Part shown: positions 29,405-37,995 of the stretch, piece after piece
How positions within the stretch are numbered: the stretch's first letter is position 1
Layout: every line of letters begins with the position of its first letter
DNA from: Sulfuricella sp. T08
GTDB taxonomy: Bacteria; Pseudomonadota; Gammaproteobacteria; Burkholderiales; Sulfuricellaceae
Assembly: GCF_000971475.1 (NCBI RefSeq)
Contig: NZ_DF967528.1
Coordinates: 175,616-239,615 of the forward strand
Direction: 5' to 3'
DNA length: 64,000 bases
The notes under the pieces: generated by a model
What the model saw: the letters and a program-made list of their open reading frames with translations, nothing else
Told to the model about the DNA's origin: nothing
Databases searched by the model: none
Made by a program: the position numbers and the translations under genes

Positions 29405-29878
29405 TTAGAACATAGCCCTGAGAAAATTCAGGTAAGCAGTCGCATCCGGCTCACCCTCGGCGGGTGCCCAGGATGCTTTTTCTGCAGGCTCCAGCACCTT
29501 ATAGGGGCCGGCCTTGGCCTCGAAAAATATACTGCCAGGCTCAAGGGCTACCAATGAATGAAACACGCCGTGAGGAATATTCACCCCCACCGCTTCACCA
29601 CCCGGAGCGAGGATTGCCGTCCCGGTAACCTTTCCCTCATGGTCGAAGAAAACGACCCCGAACCGACCCGCGAGCGCGATGATGGACTCATCCTTGCTCG
29701 CATCCCGGTGGCAGTGCGGAGGGATGTATGAATCCGGCTCCATCGCATTGAGCAGGCGATGACTCGCATCCGCCTCTGCGACATGGAAATTGAAATTTTT
29801 GCGCCGGCGTGGCGCGGCACGCGCTTCCGACGAAACGCGGTCGAATAATTCACGGTTGATGATCTGGGGAATATTCAT
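29405..29878 (-). CDS. wbuC: WbuC-type cupin metalloprotein
   Basis: 157 residues from the ATG of MNIPQIINRELF. The WbuC-family N-terminus is followed by a cupin barrel with metal-ligand histidines in PHCHRDASKDESI and a further His in NIPHGVFHSL. Relatives occur in O-antigen gene clusters but here the gene stands alone. The function is unknown. The open frame extends 37 codons upstream through a terminator-like hairpin, so the inner ATG is the better start. Confidence 0.82.
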   Translation of the reverse strand: MNIPQIINRELFDRVSSEARAAPRRRKNFNFHVAEADASHRLLNAMEPDSYIPPHCHRDASKDESIIALAGRFGVVFFDHEGKVTGTAILAPGGEAVGVNIPHGVFHSLVALEPGSIFFEAKAGPYKVLEPAEKASWAPAEGEPDATAYLNFLRAMF

Positions 29879-29910
29879 GCGGACAACGCTACCAATGTCT
29901 GAAAAAGGCA

Positions 29911-29942
29911 AAAAAAAACGCGGTTCACCTAAGTGACCGCGC
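29911..29942 (-). terminator. Terminator-like hairpin upstream of wbuC
   Basis: On the minus strand CGCGGTCAC, loop TTAG, GTGAACCGCG is followed by eight T. The stem has one bulged base. It lies 33 bases before the wbuC ATG, leaving no room for a promoter after it. It either ends read-through from dnaE or is an attenuator in the wbuC leader. Confidence 0.75.
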
Positions 29943-30280
29943 TTAAAATCCACCAATAAAGGAGGATGGAGGAGACAACACCGGAACAACTCACAGTTGG
30001 TGAGTAATTCAAGTTATTAGTATTGTCTAATATTCGAATTTGCTTTGCAAGCATTAATTGAAAAAGTTTCAATGCTTAATCCCCATACTGTTTACTTAAT
30101 CGAAATATTGACATGTAGGTTGGGTTAGCGGCCTTATCGCGTAACCCAACAGACCCAAACATTCAAGGGCGGTGTTTAAAGGGAAGATTAGGTTTGTTGG
30201 GTTACGGCGCAAAAAGCCGCGCCTAACCCAACCTACATGTGACACCTCATTAATGTAGACCGTATTGTGCTTAACCCGGG
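29943..30280. other. Gene-free gap between wbuC and dnaE
   Basis: No protein frame is supported here. AT-rich DNA (29990-30110) probably carries the wbuC promoter, and the right half is filled by a 130-bp inverted-repeat element (30111-30240). Confidence 0.7.
30111..30240. repeat. 130-bp MITE/REP-like element with 18-bp terminal inverted repeats
   Basis: The ends ACATGTAGGTTGGGTTAG (30111-30128) and CTAACCCAACCTACATGT (30223-30240) are perfect inverted copies. Inside, GTAACCCAAC (30141-30150) and GTTGGGTTAC (30196-30205) form a second inverted pair, so the element can fold as a double stem. Repeats with the words TAGGTTGGGTTAGC and GTAACCCAAC are widely dispersed in bacterial genomes. It sits just after the dnaE stop. 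Confidence 0.8.
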
Positions 30281-33200
30281 TTAATATTGAATGGCGGAAT
30301 TCTCACTGCCGATGCAATCGGCCAACGACACCAGCAGATTGTCCTTGAGCTTCACCCGCCAGTCTTCACCCAGCTCCAGCTCGCAGCTCGCCGTGGTGTT
30401 GCAGTAACCGATCCGCACCCTGCACCCTGCCTGATCACGGTAGCCAGACAGAATTTCGCGTAATTTATCAGTGTTGGCGGGCGCCATGCACGACAGTCGC
30501 AACAGCTTGGCGAAACGCGTACGTGCTCCGGCCAAGTCGAGCAAGCTTTCCGCAATCACGCGAAATCCGCCGGAATAATCGTCCTTGCTGATCTTGGCTT
30601 CGATGATCAGCAATTGATCCTCCTTGAGGATATCCCTGTGCGCATCGAACAATTCACTGAACACCGAAACCTCGACTCGCGCCGCACCGTCCTCCAGGGA
30701 AATGAACGCCATTTTCCCGCGCCGCGTCATCTGGGTACGAATAGCATAGATCACTCCTGCCAGCCAGACTGGCTGTTGCTGCGGCGCTATGTCGGAGAGC
30801 CGGGTCTTGATGAAGCCGGCGAGTTCCGCGCGGTACGCATCGTAGGGGTGGCCGCTGAAGTAAAAACCCAGTGCCTTCTTCTCGTTTGTCAGCTGCTCAA
30901 TCATCGGCCAGGGCGGCGCATCCACCATGGCATCGGGTCGATTTTCTGCGCCGCCATCATCCATGGCATCGAACAGGCTATTCTGGAGAATATCGCGATT
31001 CTCCTGTTCCGCAGCTTCCATCGCCACGCCGACACTCGCCAGCAGGCTCGCCCGGTTATCGTTAATGGTGTCGAATGCACCGGCGCGCACCAGAGACTCG
31101 ATCACGCGCCGGTTCACGGTGCGCTTGTCCACCCGGCGGCAAAAATCGAACAGACTGGTGAACGGCCCGTCTTTTTCACGCGCTGCGACGATAACGTTGA
31201 TCGCTGCCTCGCCAGTACCCTTGACAGCACCAAGGCCATAACGGATCTCGGTCCTGGAAACCGGCTCGAAACGGTAGCCGGAAACATTCACGTCCGGCGC
31301 CAGCACCTTCACCTTGTTGACCAGGGTATCCTCGTAGAACACCTTGAGCTGGTCGGTGTTGTCCAGTTCCGAGGACAACGTCGCCGCCATGAAGGCCGAG
31401 GTGTGATGGGCCTTGAGCCAGGCGGTCTGGTAGGAAATCACCGCGTAGGCGGCAGTGTGGGACTTATTGAAACCGTATTCGGCAAACTTCGCCATCAGGT
31501 CGAACAAGCTGTTGGCGAGCTTTTCCGGGTAATCTTTCTTGAGCGCGCCCTCGACGAACAGGCTGCGGTGCTTGTCCATCTCCTCCTGCTTCTTCTTGCC
31601 CATCGCGCGCCGCAGCAAATCCGCACCACCCAGGGTATAGCCGCCGATGATCTGGGATATCTGCATCACCTGTTCCTGGTAGACGATCACACCGTAAGTC
31701 GGGGCGAGGCTGGCCTGCAGGTCAGGGTGAAAATAGTCGATCGACTGCTTGCCTTTCTTGCGCAGGATGAAGTCGTCCACCATGCCCGAACCCAATGGCC
31801 CCGGCCGGTAAAGAGCAAGCACGGCGATAATGTCCTCGAAGCGATCCGGCTGGAGCTTGGCCAGCAGCTTTTTCATGCCCTCTGATTCCAGCTGGAACAC
31901 CGCCGTGGTGTTGGCCTTCCTCAATACCTCATAGGCTGCCGGGTCGTCGAAATGCTGGGTATCCAGCGGCTGGTCAAAGCTTGGATCGAGCTTTTTGATG
32001 TACTTCACCGCCAGCTCGATGATGGTGAGGTTGCGCAAGCCGAGAAAGTCGAACTTGACCAGGCCGGCGGCCTCCACGTCATCCTTGTCGAACTGAGACA
32101 CCGCTACCGCTTCCGAACCGGAAGCCACGTACAAGGGGCAGAAATCGGTGAGCTTGCCGGGCGCAATCAGCACGCCGCCGGCATGCATGCCAACGTTGCG
32201 GGTGAGGCCTTCGAGCTTGCGCGCCAGAATGAACAGCTCGCGCACCTCTTCCTCGTTGTCGTAGCGCTCCTTGAGCTGGGGTTCCATCGTCAGCGCTTCG
32301 TCGAGCGAATACTGCTTGCCGGGCGCAGCCGGAATCAGCTTGGAAAGCTGGTCGCAGAAATTGTAGGGCAGATCGAGTACCCGGCCCACGTCGCGCACCA
32401 CCGCCTTGGCCGCCATGGTGCCGAAGGTGGCGATTTGCGACACCGCATCGGTGCCGTAGCGCTCGCGCACGTACTCGATCACCTTGTAGCGAGTTTCCTG
32501 GCAGAAATCGATATCGAAGTCGGGCATCGATACCCGCTCGGGATTGAGGAAGCGCTCGAACAGCAAAGCGTAGCGCAGCGGATCGAGGTCGGTAATCCCC
32601 ATACTGTATGCCACCAGCGACCCCGCGCCAGAACCACGCCCCGGCCCGACCGGCACGCCGTTGTGCTTGGCCCAGTTGATGAAGTCGGCCACAATCAGGA
32701 AGTAGCCAGGAAAGCCCATCTGGATGATTGTATCGGTCTCGAACTTGAGCCGGTCGGTGTATATGGGAAACTGTTTTGTCCGCTCCGCCTCATCGGGGTA
32801 GAGCGTCACCATGCGCTCGGCCAGTCCTTCAGCCGCACGTTGGCACAGGTAATCATCCGGGCTCATCAAGCCCGGTATCGGGAACAGCGGCAGCTTGCTC
32901 TTGCCCAGTTCGACGCTGAGATTGCAGCGCTTCGCGATCTCCACGCTGTTGGCAAGCGCAGCGGGGATATCCGCGAACAGTTCCACCATCTCGGCCTGGG
33001 TCTTGAAATACTGCTGCTCGGTAAAAACCCTCGGACGGCGTTTGTCCGCCAGCATGTACCCCTCGGAGATGCACACCCGCGCCTCATGGGCCTTGTAGTC
33101 GTCGGGAGCGAGAAATTCGATGGGGTGCGTCGCTACCACCGGCAGATGCAGTTCTGAGGCCAGGTTCACCGCCTGCCGCACATAAGCTTCGGTCTGAGGC

Positions 33201-33727
33201 AATCCGGTACGCTGCAATTCAAGGTAAAACGCGCCGGGGAAAAGCTGCGCCCAAGCTGCGGCAAGCTCCTTGGCCTGTACACGGTTTCCCTGCAACAGCG
33301 CCTGACCGACATCGCCCATATGCGCGCCGGACAATGCGATCAGACCATCGCTGCCGCCCTCCTCGAACCATGCACGGTGGACTTCTGCCCTCCCCCGATG
33401 CTGATTGGCACGGTAGGCACGAGTGAGCAGGTCGCACAGACGCAAATAACCCTGGCGGTTGCGGCACAGCAGCAAAAGCCGATGGGGCTGATCGCGGTTG
33501 GCCTCGTTGCTGATCCACACATCACAGCCGATGATCGGCTTGATGCCCTTGCCACGCGCACCCTGGTAAAACTTCACCATGCCGAACAGATTGGAAAGAT
33601 CGGTCAGCGCCAGCGCCGGCATCCGGTCGGCAACGGCAAGGCCAACGGCATCGCCGATGCGCACGATACCGTCAACAATGGAATACTCGCTGTGCAAGCG
33701 GAGGTGGATAAAGGAAGTGGCAGGCAT
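30281..33727 (-). CDS. dnaE: DNA polymerase III alpha subunit
   Basis: 1148 residues, standard DnaE1 length. N-terminal PHP domain (FIHLRLHSEYSIVDG), polymerase core with PDFDIDFCQETRYKVIEYV (catalytic Asp pair) and VGPGRGSGAGSLVAY, the tandem helix-hairpin-helix region, and the OB domain (about 980-1070, PVWLAGVIYAIRTQMTRRGKMAF). It is the replicative polymerase. It is divergent from trhP with only 17 bases between the two start codons. Confidence 0.98.
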   Translation of the reverse strand: MPATSFIHLRLHSEYSIVDGIVRIGDAVGLAVADRMPALALTDLSNLFGMVKFYQGARGKGIKPIIGCDVWISNEANRDQPHRLLLLCRNRQGYLRLCDLLTRAYRANQHRGRAEVHRAWFEEGGSDGLIALSGAHMGDVGQALLQGNRVQAKELAAAWAQLFPGAFYLELQRTGLPQTEAYVRQAVNLASELHLPVVATHPIEFLAPDDYKAHEARVCISEGYMLADKRRPRVFTEQQYFKTQAEMVELFADIPAALANSVEIAKRCNLSVELGKSKLPLFPIPGLMSPDDYLCQRAAEGLAERMVTLYPDEAERTKQFPIYTDRLKFETDTIIQMGFPGYFLIVADFINWAKHNGVPVGPGRGSGAGSLVAYSMGITDLDPLRYALLFERFLNPERVSMPDFDIDFCQETRYKVIEYVRERYGTDAVSQIATFGTMAAKAVVRDVGRVLDLPYNFCDQLSKLIPAAPGKQYSLDEALTMEPQLKERYDNEEEVRELFILARKLEGLTRNVGMHAGGVLIAPGKLTDFCPLYVASGSEAVAVSQFDKDDVEAAGLVKFDFLGLRNLTIIELAVKYIKKLDPSFDQPLDTQHFDDPAAYEVLRKANTTAVFQLESEGMKKLLAKLQPDRFEDIIAVLALYRPGPLGSGMVDDFILRKKGKQSIDYFHPDLQASLAPTYGVIVYQEQVMQISQIIGGYTLGGADLLRRAMGKKKQEEMDKHRSLFVEGALKKDYPEKLANSLFDLMAKFAEYGFNKSHTAAYAVISYQTAWLKAHHTSAFMAATLSSELDNTDQLKVFYEDTLVNKVKVLAPDVNVSGYRFEPVSRTEIRYGLGAVKGTGEAAINVIVAAREKDGPFTSLFDFCRRVDKRTVNRRVIESLVRAGAFDTINDNRASLLASVGVAMEAAEQENRDILQNSLFDAMDDGGAENRPDAMVDAPPWPMIEQLTNEKKALGFYFSGHPYDAYRAELAGFIKTRLSDIAPQQQPVWLAGVIYAIRTQMTRRGKMAFISLEDGAARVEVSVFSELFDAHRDILKEDQLLIIEAKISKDDYSGGFRVIAESLLDLAGARTRFAKLLRLSCMAPANTDKLREILSGYRDQAGCRVRIGYCNTTASCELELGEDWRVKLKDNLLVSLADCIGSENSAIQY

Positions 33728-33728
33728 G

Positions 33729-33746
33729 ATGGTATAATTTTACCAT
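33729..33746. promoter_or_regulatory. Symmetric divergent promoter candidate, dnaE/trhP
   Basis: ATGGTATAATTTTACCAT is a near-perfect palindrome spanning the 17-base gap and both start codons. TATAAT (33733-33738) on the plus strand and TAAAAT on the minus strand would be -10 boxes. Transcripts would then begin at or within a few bases of the start codons. No good -35 boxes were seen. Confidence 0.45.
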
Positions 33747-35094
33747 GATGACGAAGACCCCCGAACTTTTACTCCCCGCCGGCAGCCTGGAAAAGATGCG
33801 CTATGCCTTCGCCTATGGCGCGGATGCCGTATATGCCGGTCAACCCCGCTACTCCCTGCGCGCCCGCAATAACGAATTCGGCCTGGAAGAACTGGGAACG
33901 GGCATAGCCGAGGCACATGCGCTGGGCAAGAAATTTTTTGTCGCCAGCAACCTGACGCCGCACAACTCCAAGCTCAAGACCTATATGGCGGATATGGCAC
34001 CGGTGATGGCAATGAAGCCGGACGCCCTGATCATGGCCGACCCCGGCCTGATCATGATGGTGCGCGAGGCATGGCCGGACATGCCGGTGCACCTGTCGGT
34101 GCAGGCCAATACCGTCAATTACGCCGCGGTGAAATTCTGGCAGACGCTGGGCTTGACGCGGGTGATCCTGTCGCGCGAAATTTCCCTGGACGAAATCGCC
34201 GAGATCCGCCAGCAATGTCCCGACATGGAGCTTGAAGTATTCGTCCATGGCGCCCTGTGCATCGCCTATTCCGGTCGCTGCCTGCTATCCGGCTACTTCA
34301 ACCACCGCGATGCCAACCAGGGCACCTGCACCAACTCCTGCCGCTGGGACTACAAGGTTCAGGAAGCGCAGGAAGACGCAGCGGGCGTGATCCGTGAAAC
34401 CGAATTCGATTTCAACAAGGCCATGGGCGAATCCGGCCTTACCGCGTGCGGTGACCAGCAACGCCACCCCCTCGCCGACCGGGTATGGATGATCGAGGAA
34501 AGCAAGCGCCCCGGCGAACTGATGCCGGTACTGGAGGACGAGCACGGCACCTACATCATGAATTCCAAGGACCTGCGCGCGGTTGAGCATGTCGCCCGGC
34601 TGGCTGAAATCGGTGTGGATTCCCTGAAAATCGAAGGACGAACAAAATCGGCCTACTACGTGGTACGCACCGCCCAGATTTACCGCCAGGCGATCGACGA
34701 TGCCACTGCGGGTCGCACCTTCAACACGGCGCATCTGAGCGCGCTGGAAAACCTCGCCAACCGCGGCTACACCGATGGCTTCTACCAGCGCCACCACACC
34801 GTGGAATACCAGAACTATCTCACCGGTCAATCGGAAAGCGCGCGGCAGATTTATGTCGGCGACATCGTCGCCTATGACCCGGCCCGGAAAATGGCTGAAG
34901 TGGTCGTGAAAAACCGCTTCGCCGTGGGCGACCGGCTGGAACTCATCCACCCCGCCGGCAACCGCGAGATGGTGCTGGAACAAATCTTTAACAAAAACGG
35001 CGCTTCCATAACTGAAGCGCCAGGTAACGGCTGGGTGGTTCACATTCCGCTCAGCGACAATGTCGATAGAGCGATGCTGGCGAGGTTTATTTAA
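33745..35094 (+). CDS. trhP: tRNA 5-hydroxyuridine modification protein TrhP/YegQ (U32 family)
   Basis: 449 residues of the peptidase-U32 family. ELLLPAGSLEKMRYAFAYGADAVYAGQPRYSLRARNNEFG is the family opening, and the Cys set in VHGALCIAYSGRCLLSGYF and NQGTCTNSCRWDYK is the Fe-S or metal cluster motif shared by YegQ/TrhP and RlhA. Length and C-terminal domain match YegQ, which acts in 5-hydroxyuridine formation at tRNA position 34. The start could also be the second ATG (33748). Confidence 0.9.
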   Translation: MMTKTPELLLPAGSLEKMRYAFAYGADAVYAGQPRYSLRARNNEFGLEELGTGIAEAHALGKKFFVASNLTPHNSKLKTYMADMAPVMAMKPDALIMADPGLIMMVREAWPDMPVHLSVQANTVNYAAVKFWQTLGLTRVILSREISLDEIAEIRQQCPDMELEVFVHGALCIAYSGRCLLSGYFNHRDANQGTCTNSCRWDYKVQEAQEDAAGVIRETEFDFNKAMGESGLTACGDQQRHPLADRVWMIEESKRPGELMPVLEDEHGTYIMNSKDLRAVEHVARLAEIGVDSLKIEGRTKSAYYVVRTAQIYRQAIDDATAGRTFNTAHLSALENLANRGYTDGFYQRHHTVEYQNYLTGQSESARQIYVGDIVAYDPARKMAEVVVKNRFAVGDRLELIHPAGNREMVLEQIFNKNGASITEAPGNGWVVHIPLSDNVDRAMLARFI

Positions 35095-35160
35095 AATCGG
35101 GTGCTTTACCCACCACGACAACAATCCAATAAAGCCTGAAAGCGCCGAAGAGCCTATAAC

Positions 35161-36390
35161 ATGCTAAAGAAAATTCCTGTTGAGCATCTCCGGCTGGGAA
35201 TGCATCTCCATGAACTTTGCGGCTCCTGGATGGAACACCCCTTTTGGCGCACCAAGTTCCTCCTCAAGGATCCGAATGACATTCGTCTCATCATCGACAG
35301 CGGCATTACCGAAGTCTGGATCGATGTAAAAATTGGCCTCGATGTTGAGCAGGGCAGCGATGCCTCTGCAGCCGAGACTAAAGAAGAAGTGAGTGCCGCG
35401 GTCGACAAGCTCCTGATCCAATCCGCTGCTCGCGACCAACCGGTCAAACTCGTTTCGATGGCTGAAGAAGTGAAGCGCGCAGCCAAAATATGCGCCAAAT
35501 CAAAAGAGGCCGTCGTCTCCATGTTTCAGGAAGTGCGCATGGGCAAGGCGATTTCCGCCGAGGCCGCAAACGAACTGGTGGATGAAATTTCCTCCTCAGT
35601 CATGCGCAATCCTGGTGCGCTGATCAGCCTCGCACGCCTGAAGACCGCAGACGACTATACCTATATGCACTCAGTTGCCGTCTGCGCCCTGATGGTGTCG
35701 TTAGCCCGCCAGCTCAAGCTCGACGAAAAGCAAATCCGCGATGCAGGCATGTCCGGACTGTTGCACGATCTTGGCAAAGCCATGATACCCATGGAAATAC
35801 TCAACAAGCCGGGCAAGCTGACTGATGAAGAATTTGACCTCATCAAGAGCCACCCGACAGAAGGCCACCGCCTATTGGTCGAAGGTGGCACCGTGGGAGA
35901 AATTCCGCTCGACGTCTGCCTGCACCACCATGAAAAGGTTGATGGGCGCGGATATCCGCATCAACTGAAGGACGAGCAAATAAGTCTTTTTGCCAAAATG
36001 GGCGCCGTCTGCGATGTCTATGACGCCATCACCTCTAACCGTCCTTACAAGGCTGGCTGGGACCCGGCCGAATCAATCCGCAAGATGACCGAGTGGTGCA
36101 ACGGCCACTTCGACACGAAAGTCTTTCAGAGTTTCATCAAGAGCATCGGCATCTACCCCATCGGGTCGCTGGTGCGCCTCTCGTCCGGTCGCCTCGCGGT
36201 AGTGACCGAGCAGTCAGAAAAATCACTGCTGACTCCAAACGTCAAAGTTTTCTTCTCAACCAAGGCCAATGCCTACATCCAACCAGAGGTAATCAATCTC
36301 TCTCGCCCTGGCACCACCGAAAAGATTGTAAGTCGAGAAGATGCAGCGACATGGGGCATAAAGAATCTCGATCAGTTTTGGACTGTGTAA
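35161..36390 (+). CDS. HD-GYP c-di-GMP phosphodiesterase with DUF3391 N-terminus
   Basis: 409 residues. N-terminal DUF3391 domain (1-130, with HLRLGMHLHELCGSWMEHPF) is followed by a full HD-GYP domain: YMHSVAVCALMVSL, HDLGK, the DIVLHHHE-like DVCLHHHEKVDGRGYPH with the GYP signature, and VCDVYDAITSNRPYK. All catalytic residues appear present, so it should cleave c-di-GMP to pGpG or GMP. It stands alone and converges on amtB. Confidence 0.94.
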   Translation: MLKKIPVEHLRLGMHLHELCGSWMEHPFWRTKFLLKDPNDIRLIIDSGITEVWIDVKIGLDVEQGSDASAAETKEEVSAAVDKLLIQSAARDQPVKLVSMAEEVKRAAKICAKSKEAVVSMFQEVRMGKAISAEAANELVDEISSSVMRNPGALISLARLKTADDYTYMHSVAVCALMVSLARQLKLDEKQIRDAGMSGLLHDLGKAMIPMEILNKPGKLTDEEFDLIKSHPTEGHRLLVEGGTVGEIPLDVCLHHHEKVDGRGYPHQLKDEQISLFAKMGAVCDVYDAITSNRPYKAGWDPAESIRKMTEWCNGHFDTKVFQSFIKSIGIYPIGSLVRLSSGRLAVVTEQSEKSLLTPNVKVFFSTKANAYIQPEVINLSRPGTTEKIVSREDAATWGIKNLDQFWTV

Positions 36391-36508
36391 TTTCCCGCGC
36401 CAAGACGAGTTACCGGGGCTTAGTGTAGGAGTTGAGTGAATTGCCGCAAGCTCAACCAAAGTTAGCCGGAATGCACAAAAATAGGCATTTGCCAGAATTG
36501 GCAAAAAA

Positions 36509-36537
36509 CTAAGGCCCGGAATAAAACCGGGCCTTAG
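36509..36537. terminator. Bidirectional terminator between HD-GYP gene and amtB
   Basis: CTAAGGCCCGG, seven-base loop, CCGGGCCTTAG: an 11-bp perfect stem in the gap between convergent genes. Confidence 0.85.
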
Positions 36538-36596
36538 TACTAGCCGCTTCGAAGTACGACTGACTTTAGATGCAAACGATCATGCATGCATGAAGG

Positions 36597-37793
36597 CTAG
36601 ACCTCGCCTTCCGGCGTGGCGTAGATCTTGTGTATGCTGATATCGGCACCGTTGAACTCCTCTTCCGGGTCCAGCCGTATCCCCACCAGTTTCTTCACTA
36701 GTCCGTAAACCACGAAGCCGCCAATCAGGGCGATAGCTATACCCATCAGGGTACCGATCAGTTGCGCGGCAAAACTCACGTTGCCGATGCCGCCCAGCGC
36801 CTTGAGGCCGAATATCCCGGCTGCAATTCCACCCCATGCGCCGCACAGGCCATGCAGCGGCCAGACGCCGAGCACATCGTCAATTTTCCATTTATTCTGA
36901 GTCAGGGTAAACGCCCACACGAACAGCCCACCTGCCACCCCACCGGTTATCAGCGCACCCAATGGGTGCATCAGGTCGGACCCGGCGCACACCGCCACCA
37001 AGCCGGCGAGCGGGCCGTTGTGCACGAAGCCGGGGTCATTCCTGCCCACCACCAGCGCGGCGAGAATACCACCGACCATCGCCATCAGCGAATTCACCGC
37101 CACCAAGCCACTCACGGCGTCTATGGTCTGCGCCGACATGACATTGAAGCCGAACCAGCCCACCGTCAGTATCCACGCGCCCAATGCCAAAAACGGAATG
37201 CTTGAGGGGGGATGCGCAGCCACCATGCCATCCTTGGTATAGCGGCCGCGCCGTGCGCCGAGCAGCAGCACTGCCGGCAACGCAATCCAGCCACCCATGG
37301 CATGCACAACCACGGAGCCGGCAAAGTCATGGAATTCCGCCCCGAAAGTCCCTTTCAGCCAGTCCTGCACGCCGAAGTGATGATTCCAGACGATACCCTC
37401 GAAGAAGGGGTAAACGAAGCCCACCAGAAGGAAAGTGGCCGCCAGTTGCGGATTGAATCTGGCACGCTCGGCGATGCCGCCGGAGACGATCGCCGGAATC
37501 GCCGCGGCAAAAGTCAGCAGGAAGAAGAATTTGACCAGATCGTAGCCGCTCTTCTGCGCCAGCACCTCGGCACCGGAAAAGAAATTCACCCCATAAGCGA
37601 TGCTATAACCGATAAAGAAGTATGCAATAGTGGATATGGCGAAATCGACCATGATTTTCACCAGTGCGTTGACCTGATTTTTCTTGCGCACTGTACCCAG
37701 TTCCAGAAAAGCGAAGCCTGCGTGCATCGCCAGCACCATGATTGCGCCCAGAAGGATGAACAATACGTCGCTACCGGTCTTGAGATTTTCCAT
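36597..37793 (-). CDS. amtB: Ammonium transporter
   Basis: 398 residues with 11 membrane helices and no obvious cleaved leader. FAFLELGTVRKKNQVN at the N-terminus, the twin channel histidines in VVHAMGGWIAL and LHGLCGAWGGI, and the C-terminal EEEFNGADISIHKI, which in relatives binds the PII protein, are all present. It conducts ammonium under nitrogen limitation. No glnK is adjacent, which is unusual. The upstream region has a sigma-54 promoter and NtrC-type dyads. Confidence 0.96.
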   Translation of the reverse strand: MENLKTGSDVLFILLGAIMVLAMHAGFAFLELGTVRKKNQVNALVKIMVDFAISTIAYFFIGYSIAYGVNFFSGAEVLAQKSGYDLVKFFFLLTFAAAIPAIVSGGIAERARFNPQLAATFLLVGFVYPFFEGIVWNHHFGVQDWLKGTFGAEFHDFAGSVVVHAMGGWIALPAVLLLGARRGRYTKDGMVAAHPPSSIPFLALGAWILTVGWFGFNVMSAQTIDAVSGLVAVNSLMAMVGGILAALVVGRNDPGFVHNGPLAGLVAVCAGSDLMHPLGALITGGVAGGLFVWAFTLTQNKWKIDDVLGVWPLHGLCGAWGGIAAGIFGLKALGGIGNVSFAAQLIGTLMGIAIALIGGFVVYGLVKKLVGIRLDPEEEFNGADISIHKIYATPEGEV

Positions 37794-37826
37794 CGTCGCT
37801 CCAGAAATAAATGTTTCACCCTAGAC

Positions 37827-37842
37827 AGCAATAATTGGGCCA
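37827..37842 (-). promoter_or_regulatory. Sigma-54 promoter of amtB
   Basis: On the minus strand TGGCCCAATTATTGCT has the invariant GG and GC with exactly ten bases between them and T-rich -12 box. It lies 34 bases before the amtB ATG. Confidence 0.8.
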
Positions 37843-37883
37843 GAATTAAACGCACTGTTTTGAAAAGGAACTTCCCAAAACAG

Positions 37884-37911
37884 TGCATTAATGGTGCACC
37901 AATTTAGTGCA
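37884..37911 (-). promoter_or_regulatory. Overlapping NtrC-type binding sites
   Basis: TGCACCAATTTAGTGCA (37895-37911) is a perfect TGCAC-N7-GTGCA dyad, the NtrC consensus. TGCATTAATGGTGCA (37884-37898) overlaps it as a weaker second site. Both lie about 45-70 bases upstream of the sigma-54 -24 box, a usual enhancer distance. Confidence 0.75.
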
Positions 37912-37957
37912 ATTATCCATTATGCGCCCCGGAACAGTGCTTGGTTGAACGAGTAAA

Positions 37958-37985
37958 TTGACAACATGCCGTCACCTGATAGTAT
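37958..37985 (+). promoter_or_regulatory. Sigma-70 promoter candidate for the DUF2279 gene
   Basis: TTGACA (37958-37963), 16 bases, TAGTAT (37980-37985). The ATG follows at 37996, so the leader would be only a few bases long. Confidence 0.5.
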
Positions 37986-37995
37986 TTAAAGTACG

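Noticed and set aside
31952..33157. Long open frame antisense to dnaE
   Set aside because: Shadow of the dnaE coding frame, no family features.
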